From NCBI GenBank assembly GCA_963575745.1, contig CAUYUJ010004564.1, forward strand, positions 35,001 through 68,762: a DNA stretch of 33,762 nt, written 5' to 3'. Positions 26,430-33,762 of this stretch are shown here, piece by piece. Under the pieces are notes generated by a model. The model searched no databases, had not been told where the DNA came from, and worked only from the letters and a program-made list of their open reading frames with translations. The translations under genes were made by a program, and so were the position numbers. Source of the DNA: Prorocentrum cordatum (taxonomy: Eukaryota; Sar; Dinophyceae; Prorocentrales; Prorocentraceae). Every line of letters begins with the position of its first letter. The stretch's first letter is position 1.

Positions 26430-27795
26430 ACTACAAAAAAAATAAAGTAGCTCTAAAGTAACTATGGCGGGCACCCCTTCGACTTCGTTGAAAGTGACCA
26501 CAAATTTAACTTGTCAAAGCAAATTGCGATTCGCAGCGCTGCAAGAAAAAGCTTGGATGCCCGCGCGATAACAAAGCAAGGGTCGAACGACCCGCAGAGC
26601 AGCAGGCTGGCACGCGCAATGTAACAAGCATGGCACATTCCCAGAGGGCGCAAACACCCGCAGACCACGCCGAATCGCGGCCGCGCAACGACATGACTTG
26701 GCAACGCCACGCAGGCACACAATTGCCAAACATTTACACAGTTACGCCGCCGCCCGCCGCCAAAACAACGGCGGACCGACCATCGCGCCGTCGCGCGGCG
26801 AGCGGCCTGTTCTGATGACGCGCCGTCGACACGCGCACAATACAGATATCCGCCACGCCAACGTCGGCGCGACGATCGCGCGCAGGCGCCCCAAACCATT
26901 GGCGGGCGCAGCACTGGAAAACAGCGCCGATGGCCAAGACTGGCGCGAGTCATCGCGCGGCCGCCGCCCCAGCAACAGCGCCTCGCAAAACAATGCGAGC
27001 ACCCATAACGGAGCTCAAACAACCCGCCGCGCGCGCGAACGGCCCAACCCACAGCGCCCCTCATCAATGGGGCCCGCGGGGCCCCTTGGTCGCACAAAGA
27101 CTGTTGTTGGTCTAAGCTCGCGTGCTGCACGCAAACTGCCGCACGGGCGCGACGCCAGAACGCCCAACAACACACGTTGCGGGCGTTTGCGCGCGCGCCG
27201 AGCGGCGCGCGCACGACGGTGCAAGTGCAGCATTCAGGAGGAGCTTAAGCCGAAATGCACAGGCAAGCTTGAGCCAAACAACTTCGACCTGGGCCAGTTG
27301 GTTGTCAACCTTCGTTTACTCTTAAGTGCTAGGGTTGCGCGCTTACTGTGTCTTGCCGAGTCTGCGGGGGGGGGGGGCGGCACGAGCGCGAAAGCGCTTA
27401 TGATATATTGGTGTTTTCACCTCGTGCGCACACCGCGGGGCATCCTCCCCTGTCACTGCCATCGCGATCGGGCCAGCAGAGCGGGCGCTGCAGTCAGGAA
27501 CGGGCTCTCTGGGGGCTGGGAGGGCACTCGAATCTCCAGCCCCAAGGCCGATCGCAGCGCCGAAAAGCCTAAACTCAGTAATGTGAGATGTTGCTGCTTA
27601 TCAGTGTTGTGTTTCTACTGTTAGATAACAAACGTTAGCAATTCTCTCTCATTACTCAGCGTGGTCTGAGCCCAAGCGGCTGGGCCAACGGCCCCACGAT
27701 TAATGACAATCGGGCCGCGGGCGGAAGCAGGCGGCCTCGGCGCCTGCCCGAAAAGGCTGGCGAACTCCAGCACTACCACCATCAATCATATCATA
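26430..27795. other. GC-rich spacer, no recognised gene
   Basis: Long frames exist on both strands (minus 26462-27214, plus 26698-27624), but both are rich in Arg, Ala and Cys, overlap each other and show no motif. I do not call either. A spliced-leader-like 11-mer lies at 27268-27278. A G9 run is at 27366-27374. Confidence 0.45.
27268..27278 (-). other. possible relict spliced-leader end
   Basis: The minus strand reads TTTGGCTCAAG, identical to the last 11 bases of the 22-nt dinoflagellate spliced leader as I remember it. The bases upstream do not continue the match. Retroposed dinoflagellate mRNAs are known to carry such relicts, but an 11-base match may be chance. Confidence 0.3.
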
Positions 27796-27801
27796 TATCT
27801 C

Positions 27802-28092
27802 CTAGGGGCCCTCGATGATCTGCGCAACGTGCGGCGCCAGCTCGTCCCAGATCTCCTCCTCCCACTTCTTCTGCAGCGGGTTGAGCCACTGGCGCAGCTC
27901 CAGCAGTTCTGCCCTGATCTTCTTCGGGAGCTGGGTCTGATCCTTCTCGGTCCTCATGGCCGTGAGAAGCAACGCCTCACACTTGCAAGCTTTGGCGTGG
28001 TGCAGGGTCGTATCGATCGTCTCGAAGATCGGGAGGTCACTCGCATGCATGTTGCCAGCGGCCTTACAGGCATCCAGAAGCGTGACCTTCTC
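27802..28092 (-). CDS. last exon of the 27.8-32.9 kb minus-strand gene
   Basis: After a T-rich stretch and an AG at 28094-28093, the frame reads EEKVTLLDACKAAGNMHASD through IIEGP and stops at TAG 27804-27802, about 96 codons. It is rich in helix-forming and charged residues (KKIRAELLELRQWLNPLQKK) and may form a coiled coil. The previous block at 28262-29651 ends with KQLEKETCG, compatible with direct joining. Family unknown. Confidence 0.5.
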   Translation of the reverse strand, partial: EKVTLLDACKAAGNMHASDLPIFETIDTTLHHAKACKCEALLLTAMRTEKDQTQLPKKIRAELLELRQWLNPLQKKWEEEIWDELAPHVAQIIEGP

Positions 28093-28261
28093 CTCACGGG
28101 TAGGCGAAAACAAAAACCAGCATATCATGGCAGTGGGTCGGTATGTTAGGTAGCCATTCTGTAAGCATGGATTCTGTGATGGGCCCTGCGGTTCCCCGTA
28201 GTTACGTCAACAGCTTGACCAAACGATCGGGGCAACAACGGTTTAAAATCGTTCCAGCCCC

Positions 28262-29651
28262 GGCATTACCGACCCCGCCACTTCTACCCCACAAGTCTCC
28301 TTCTCAAGCTGCTTGTAGGTAGCCGCGTGGGCCGACATCTTCTTGAGGGGGAGCAGCTCCGCGGCCTTCCCTCCAGCAGCTCCTCCAGAGGGGGCTTGCC
28401 AAGCCCGTCGTACCATGGGAGGTCGCCGTCGCCGCCCTTGGACGTAGGACCAAAGATGCGCAACCTCTCATTGATCTTATATGTGAAACTCTGGATCCGA
28501 TATTCGTGGCCCTTCTGGGCCAAAATCTGCATGTCGTTGACGTGCGCGTGGGCCACCTTGAATATTTTGTCCGATACCGCATTCTTGGGCAGGCCCTTAG
28601 AAGCCCGATCGAGCGCCAAGCGAGCGCGCCCAAGAGCCAACATCGCATCGAAAACTGCAAGGGTTGTCGTATCTGGGTCATTGCCGTCAGCGCCCGTCTG
28701 CACGAAGGCCCCGTGCTTGAGGATCACGGAGTGCAAAGCTTGGTGCAGCTGGTTGACCTTTGCCCAATTGACCACCTGATCAAAAGCTCTCGAAGTGGAA
28801 ACCTTATCGACGCAGACCTGCACCTCGTTAAAGCCGTCGCCGCCAATTGTAGCCTCGGGGAGGGCCAGCAGGAACGGCTTGAAACCCGACATCTTCTGCT
28901 TGAGCTCATCTGGGACTTCGCTGACCGCCCCGAGCCCCTCCACGGAGGCCGTCAACTTCACGATCGAAGGTTTCGAAACAGAAATGCCGCCCTCCGCCGT
29001 CGCACCCGCCACTGCGTCCTCAGCGGATAAGTCTTTCACAAATGGCACATTGATGATGGCATCGATTGAGGCGGTCACTTCCGCCACCTTCTCAGAGCTT
29101 GAAATACCACGGATTCTTAAGGCAACCCCCTCTTGAAGCACTACGTAATCTCCGTTGCTAGGCCACACCAGGGAAGCCTCGCCAATCATCTTCTGCGCGT
29201 TGTTGAATTGCACGCTGGTGGTAGCAGAGTTCCCCAATGCGGCCTTGACGCGACCTCTCACGGCGACGCCCAGCTTATCAGAGACGCCGTCCAAGCATGT
29301 CGGGAAAGGTGCAATCTGCGACCACTTGCCCAGCTGCGCCATCATGCAGGTGAGGGCGTCCGTAGCGCCATCATGTCCACACTGAAACTGGCTGAGTTCC
29401 TTCTCCATCTGGCTGATCTTGTCACCGTGGTCGTCAATGAATTGACCCATCAGCATCGCGTTGTCCATCAGCCCATGCCGATGATCTGACTTGTCGAGGG
29501 CGCAGCCGACCTTAGTCACGATGTTCTTGGAGATGCCCTTGCTGGCCTTCTGAAACGTTGCCAGCGAGGTCTCATGGGTGGGGGTCCAACGCACGAGCTG
29601 GAACATTGCAAAACTGGATTGCAGGCGGTCCACGCCCTTCCCAGGAAGATA
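28262..29651 (-). CDS. large exon of the 27.8-32.9 kb minus-strand gene, one frame shift
   Basis: The exon follows the acceptor CCTCCCCAG (29652-29653) in phase 0 and is open for about 425 codons of well-mixed sequence, for example TKVGCALDKSDHRHGLMDNA, QFIDDHGDKISQMEKELSQF and VNDMQILAQKGHEYRIQSFT. Near 28369-28371 the frame turns into Arg/Ser noise. One extra G in the GGG there would restore KAAELLPLKKMSAHAATYKQ and LEKETCG, which then stops at about 28245. A lost G, in the DNA or in the assembly, is the simplest reading. No known domain is recognised. The composition suggests an all-helical cytosolic protein. Confidence 0.6.
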
Positions 29652-29762
29652 CTGGGGAGGGCATGGTGACGTAAAATAATGTGGAGGGGAAGGGTCTTCG
29701 TCTGGCGTTCATGCCAGCGCATGGGGGGGCCCATTCGAGCGGTGCCCGAATGAGTTGTTCAC

Positions 29763-29770
29763 GCGACGAC

Positions 29771-29801
<31 letters not shown>

Positions 29802-29922
29802 GCGACGACGTCGACGACGACGACGACGAATATGTTTTTCACGTGACGACGGCGACGACCACCACGACGACGACGAAAGACGACGACGACGACGACGAGG
29901 GCCACGACGACGACGAAATGGG
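29763..29922. repeat. (CGA)n trinucleotide tract
   Basis: About 160 bases of CGA/GAC repeats with a TATGTTTTTCACGTGA interruption at about 29830. It would be intronic in the minus-strand gene. Confidence 0.95.
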
Positions 29923-29960
29923 TTCAGCCCCTCTGGCACGCCAGAGGGGCTGGACCCATT
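29917..29960. repeat. 21-base-arm hairpin with 2-base loop
   Basis: The left arm (29917-29937, AATGGGTTCAGCC then CCTCTGGC) and the right arm (29940-29960) pair at 20 of 21 positions around a 2-base AC loop. A smaller GGGCCCG/CGGGCCC hairpin follows at about 29964-29981. Confidence 0.9.
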
Positions 29961-30008
29961 CTGGGCCCGCCAACGGGCCCGACTTGGGCCCAGAGCACGC
30001 CTTACAGT

Positions 30009-30122
30009 TCAGGTGACCTGGTGACCTGGTGAGCCCTCCTCCCTCAACCTGGTGACCTGGTGACCTGGTGACCTGGTCCAGAGCCCTCCCTCCCCCCTCA
30101 ACCTGGTGACCTGGTGAGTTGG
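30009..30122. repeat. GGTGACCTG 9-bp repeat in a higher-order unit
   Basis: Runs of two to four GGTGACCTG units are separated by GAGCCCTCC...CCTCAAC spacers, giving a second-order repeat of about 50 bp. It lies directly at the 3' edge of the minus-strand exon block ending near 30123. Confidence 0.85.
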
Positions 30123-30838
30123 TTAAGCCCCACCCAAAGCTCCATGAGCTGCTTGCTGATGGTCACCTCCGCGAGCATGGAGATGCCCTGAGCGCTGGTG
30201 CGGAGCTCCTTCACGACGCGGGCCGCCGCCTCGTCCATCACCAGCCAATCGCAGCCCGAGATCGATGCCAGAGCCCCCTTCGCCCAGCTCACGAGTTACT
30301 CATGGCTCTCGGCGCCAGCGTTGATGCTCGGGACAATGATGTCCTTCACGATGCGCTCCTGGTAGAACGTGGCCTGGGAGCGCATGTCACCCACGCTGGC
30401 CAGCCTGAGGGTCTTGAGATCGCTAGGGGGGGCCCTCCGAGAGCATGGCGTCGGGGTCGTTCCAGAAAGACGTCACCTTCAGGAAGCCCTCGATGTTATC
30501 ACTCTGCCACGCGCCTATGGCCGCCTTGAGAACGACCGCCAGCAGCACGCTCAGGGGTGGCTGAAAAACAAGGTCGTGTGCTGCGATGGCCGAGATGTGC
30601 TTCTGGTTGTCCTCGACCGTCACGTTGCTGGCGGCGATCTCGGTATCTACGAGCGCCTGCGCGTGGACAACCACAGCGTGGTAGTTCTTCAACCGATTGC
30701 CTGCATCTCTGGTGACATCTTGCCTCTGGAGTCGAGTCGCCGCGCGGCCCATCCCCGAGACCGTCCTCCCGTCGACCTTCTTGCTGATCACGTCCAGCAG
30801 CCCCGCGCGCCTGGACCAAACGTCGACTGGATCTTGTC
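30123..30838 (-). pseudogene. exon block of the 27.8-32.9 kb gene with a stop and a frame shift
   Basis: It begins after TTCCTCTAG (AG at 30840-30839). One frame reads GLLDVISKKVDGRTVSGMGR through FLKVTSFWNDPDAML and stops in a C7 run (30426-30432). The next frame, one base over, continues with LKTLRLASVGDMRSQATFYQ and ERIVKDIIVPSINAGAESHE, then meets TAA (30296-30298). It continues in the same frame with WAKGALASISGCDWLVMDEA and TISKQLMELWVGLNQL. The continuous protein-like character across both breaks points to one ancestral exon of about 235 codons. The breaks may be decay, or sequence error in the C7 run plus one true stop. Family unknown. Confidence 0.5.
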
Positions 30839-31063
30839 CTAGAGGAATGTGTACACCTATAGCATACGCACAACCTGTTCCCACAATCCTAGAAACGTTT
30901 CGGGCCCAGTCTGCCCACCACGTCCGATGTGTGTCATCACCGCCGGGCAACCCAACTGAGCCCGAGCTCGGATGAACTGACCTCGATCGGATTAAACCTT
31001 TCTCCACCTCCTGTCCCACCGCCTTCCCCCTGCTAGTTTGCACCGTACAAGGCATGCTCTTAC

Positions 31064-31495
31064 TAATCATCATCATCCTCATCATCATCCTCATCCTCAT
31101 CATCCTCATCCTCATCATGCCCTCACTCATCATCCCCATCATCATCTTACTCATCATCCTCATCATCATCCTCATCATCATCCTCATGATCATCCTCATC
31201 ATCATCCCCATCATCATCATCATCCTCATCATCCTCACCATCCTCATCGCCCTCATCACCATCCTCATCCTCGCCATCCTCACCCTCGCCATCCTCATCA
31301 TCATCATCTTCATCATCCTCACCATCCTAGTCATGATATTACTCATCATCCCAATCCTCATCATCATCATAATCCTCATCATCCTCATCATCAGCATCAT
31401 CATCTTCATCATCAACATCCTCATCATCCTCACTATCCTCGTCCTCATCATCCTCATCACCATCCTCATCCTCACCATGCTCTTACTCATCATAT
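31064..31495. repeat. imperfect (ATC)/(CTC) trinucleotide tract
   Basis: About 430 bases of ATC and CTC triplets, read as GAT/GAG on the minus strand. The Asp/Glu frame of the minus strand is interrupted by stops, for example near 31345, so it is treated as intronic rather than a poly-acidic domain. Confidence 0.95.
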
Positions 31496-31501
31496 GCCCT
31501 A

Positions 31502-31760
31502 CTACCCTTGAGTCCTCCTACCGCCATCCTCCCCCATTTGGCCCAAGAGTCCTGGTGAACTCATATCATCATCTCCCTGGAAGGAGGACGAGGCGTCGTC
31601 GACCTGCCTCCCGTCGGGAGGGCTGCCGTCACCCCCCTCCAAGTCGAAAGAGCTCCTGAGCCTGCTAATCCTGGGGGTAGTCATCTCGGCTGGCAGCGTC
31701 CGCTTTGGGCTACCGCCCCTGGCCGACAGCATCTCCCACTCGTCGGCGGCGGCAGCAGCA
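31502..31760 (-). CDS. small exon of the 27.8-32.9 kb gene
   Basis: The frame reads DEWEMLSARGGSPKRTLPAE, ISRLRSSFDLEGGDGSPPDG and DDASSSFQGDDDMSSPGLLG. It is acidic, Ser/Gly-rich and probably disordered. It lies in a different frame from the upstream block, and the two are separated by about 140 bases of T-rich minus-strand sequence that looks like an intron with a polypyrimidine tract. The exact splice sites are not clear. The frame ends at a TAG at 31502, probably past the donor. Confidence 0.4.
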
Positions 31761-31889
31761 AACACACAAAGCAAAACAAGCAGACATAAGCACCAACACA
31801 GCAAGCACAGAAACCAGCACAAGCAACAAAAGCAGGCTGCAGCAAACATGCAAAAACACAAAAAAAAAAAAGCAGCAACAACAACACAA

Positions 31890-32875
31890 CAAAACAGGCC
31901 CCAGATCCGCGGTCGGGAGAATCTTGCGGTTCCGTGTCGTCGTCCACCGCCGTCGCACTTGCCTCCTGCGTCTCTTCTGGCACGTTGATGACATGAGGCG
32001 CCGCAGGAGCCATCGTAGGTACTGGCGGGTATGCCTTACGGCCAGCAGGAAGGCTCGAGGAGGCAGGAGCGGCACGAGCAGCATCGGGATTCGCCTTCAT
32101 CTTGAAATCGGCCAAGGACAGCAAGCCGTGCCCGCCAGGGCAATTCTGCTGTCTGTTGATGGAGTCAGCGCACTGGTTCTGCATTTTGTTGCTGACCATC
32201 TGCCAGAACTGCTCATCTGCTTGAAAAGGGCTCACCTGGCTGCTCGGGCTCATGATCGTAGTGTCGCTGCAGACGTACATCGTCTGCCTCACAGTGGCCT
32301 TGCGAAACTTCTCTGTGTCTGGGAACCAGTAGATCACCTCGTACTCCCCCGAGCCGTCCTCCTTGGGCCACGCGGACTTCGGCAACAAGTCGAGGTTCTT
32401 CTTAGGGATTTTTTTTAGTTCGACCTCTTTGGACAACTCTTTCTCATTCATGATCATGAAGGGACGCTCAACGTCAACTGCTGTCACACGCCCGTGGGTG
32501 ACCTCCCCCTCGTCGAACATCTTTGAGGCCCCCCGCTTGACGCGCCTCGCGTCGGCCACGCGACCCTGCACGACGACGTCTGTGCCGATCTGGTCCAGGA
32601 ACTCTTTCCACGAGGCCTTGGGGTAGAGCACGGTCTTGATGAACCAACACTCCTCGCATGCCGACGGGTCCCCCTGCAGCACCAACACCGCGAAGTCCAC
32701 GGTCTTCTCCTGCACCTCGGCCGTCGCCGCCTGCTGGATAGCGGCCGCAGTCCTCCGAGCCCCGCCAGGCCGCGCAGGCCCCGCCGACGAGGACGCCGCG
32801 GCGGACGCCGCCGAGGAAAACGGCCTGTTGGCGATGGGCTCCACCTTCCAGGGAATCAAAAACATCAAGTCCTCG
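31890..32875 (-). CDS. 5' coding block of the 27.8-32.9 kb gene
   Basis: From about 32875 (GEDLMFLIPWKVEPIANRP) the minus strand is open for about 325 codons of well-mixed sequence: FAVLVLQGDPSACEECWFIK, ASWKEFLDQIGTDVVVQGRV, DLLPKSAWPKEDGSGEYEVI and QNCPGGHGLLSLADFK. It ends in an acidic tail (ATAVDDDTEPQDSPDRGSG) just before a T-rich stretch read as Cys/Phe/Leu, which is more likely intron than a membrane segment. Upstream the frame continues into Glu repeats and a 15-bp GGTGGAGGACGG-type repeat (to 33228), so the true start is uncertain. No domain is recognised. Confidence 0.55.
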
Positions 32876-32884
32876 CCCTCCCAT

Positions 32885-33165
32885 GTCACTCCTTCTACTT
32901 CCTCCTCCCCCTCCTCCTCCTCCTCCCCCTCCTCCTCATATTCCTGCTCCTCATTCCTCATCGGCCTCCTCGTCCACGTCGCCCACCCTCCGACCGCCTC
33001 CGTCCGCGTCCTCCACCTCTCCCGTCCAGTGGCTGGCCTCCACCGCCGTCCTCCACCTCCCCCGCCCTCCACCTCCTCCGTCCTCCACCGCCGTCCTCCA
33101 CCTCCCCCGTCCCCCACCTCCTCCGTCCTCCACCTCCTCCGTCCTCCTCCGACAAACCCAACATA
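32885..33165. repeat. (TCC)n and 15-bp repeat upstream of the minus-strand gene
   Basis: TCC/TTCC triplets (32885-32955) are followed by a run of CCTCCGTCCTCCACC-type 15-bp units (33000-33150). Confidence 0.8.
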
Positions 33166-33762
33166 CTCATTATGATATATGTCTCCTGAATTACACGCGA
33201 CAACATGTTTACACCCATTCCAGCACAAACCTCACGCGCCACAATTGCCGCGCAAAGGCGTTCTGTTAGTAACACCTTTACACGGCAATTGCCACAATCC
33301 ACATGACGCGCTGCAAGTAGCACGTGCATGCCAGGACACGCACGCTGCACTACGACACGGAAATGTGACCGAGTACCCGCCGACACGTATATTATACAAA
33401 ACACATGGGAACAGCTATGCGGATGGAGGGCGGCTGCGTTCGGAAAGTGCGGTTTCCCTAAGCCACAGCACGGCGCGCCGTTAAGTGAAAACACGCATAT
33501 ACATTGGCAAGTCAAAGGCAACGCCAACGCACGTGTCAAACCACATCTACATATTGTACCATTACACGGGGTAAAACACCAGAACAATAAAGTATCCCGT
33601 GTAATAATACCCCGTGTACTAATGATAGTGCACGCACGAGCGCGCACACACACAGACACAGACACACACACACGCACACAAACAACACCAACTAATATAA
33701 AATTAAAGTGTGCACGCACACACGCGCGCACACACGATACAATGCATGCACAATAGAAGAAT
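33166..33762. other. AT-richer end region with hairpins and CA repeats, no gene
   Basis: No gene is seen. CAATTGCCG (33242-33250) pairs with CGGCAATTG (33283-33291), and the inner AAAGG/CCTTT extends the stem imperfectly. ATTACACGGGGTA (33561-33573) pairs with TATCCCGTGTAAT (33593-33605), which is then followed by a direct copy, TACCCCGTGTACTAA. CA repeats fill about 33638-33735. Confidence 0.7.

Noticed and set aside
26462-27624. Overlapping Arg/Cys-rich frames on opposite strands
   Set aside because: Neither shows a motif, repeat or splice support, and both have the composition of GC-rich non-coding DNA.
31038-31511. Poly-Asp/Glu or poly-Met domain from the GAT/GAG repeat
   Set aside because: The acidic frame has internal stops and the Met/Arg frame is a pure repeat translation. 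Intronic repeat is more likely.
31681-31905. Cys/Phe/Leu-rich stretch as a transmembrane segment of the 5' block
   Set aside because: It is T-rich simple sequence with an intron-like pyrimidine tract, and the next protein-like block is in another frame.
1-33762. CRISPR array, rRNA, tRNA, reverse transcriptase, bacterial promoter or ribosome-binding site
   Set aside because: Reading both strands, no direct repeats with unique spacers, rRNA cores, cloverleaf T-loop boxes or reverse-transcriptase motifs were recognised. The context is eukaryotic. A covariance-model and profile scan would be decisive and could not be run.

Overview
The window looks like nuclear DNA of a dinoflagellate, with Prorocentrum- or Polarella-like genomes as the nearest style. 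This is inference from several observations. The DNA is GC-rich and unusually loaded with microsatellites and homopolymers. Genes are sparse, with long open exons that mostly point the same way (minus strand). Many exons sit among dispersed tandem repeats. One 11-nt match to the 3' end of the dinoflagellate spliced leader is present. No bacterial operon, rRNA, tRNA or CRISPR array was recognised. Most reading frames in the window are low-complexity shadows, so only frames with non-repetitive, protein-like composition are called.

Left part (1-6.4 kb). A minus-strand Ala-rich frame with two 30-residue repeats and its possible continuation (127-1673) is followed by about 1.9 kb of simple repeats, including a run of 61 C. 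A plus-strand gene at 3545-5164 carries a C-x5-R phosphatase signature. It appears to have one GT-AG intron (4428-5063) made almost wholly of purine repeats.

Middle left (6.4-15.9 kb). Four minus-strand coding blocks occur here. They are an EF-hand-motif frame with one in-frame TAG (6439-8445), an unrecognised exon with a strong acceptor (10015-10968), a transposase-like frame (12217-14045, with a frame-shifted tail to about 11.7 kb), and an intronless cysteine-rich gene (14740-15843). Clusters of a roughly 10-bp satellite, GCCCGACGGA and variants, lie beside the first three blocks, always in the same orientation.

Centre (16.2-26.4 kb). This is the most structured part. Two arrays of GGGCCC-rich repeats carry perfect or near-perfect hairpins spaced 170 bp apart, at 16641, 16811 and 16981 and again at 23151, 23321 and 23491, exactly 6510 bp later. 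The second array lies inside the left arm of a large, diverged inverted duplication. Its inner arms are about 23785-24495 and 24803-25513, and its outer arms are about 21418-22160 and 25715-26398. Each arm carries a copy of the same gene, head to head around a pyrimidine-rich spacer. One copy keeps a CxxC...CxxC pair. The other has lost two of those cysteines, its acceptor-like AG and its open frame.

Right part (26.4-33.8 kb). About 1.3 kb shows no recognised gene. After it come five exon-like blocks on the minus strand (27802-32875) that probably belong to one large gene or pseudogene, separated by GAT/GAG, CGA and GGTGACCTG repeats. One stop codon and two homopolymer frame shifts interrupt them. 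They may be decay or assembly error. The last 600 bp hold hairpins and CA repeats only.

No complete pathway is visible. The strongest candidates for something undescribed are the 170-bp hairpin arrays and the head-to-head gene duplication.
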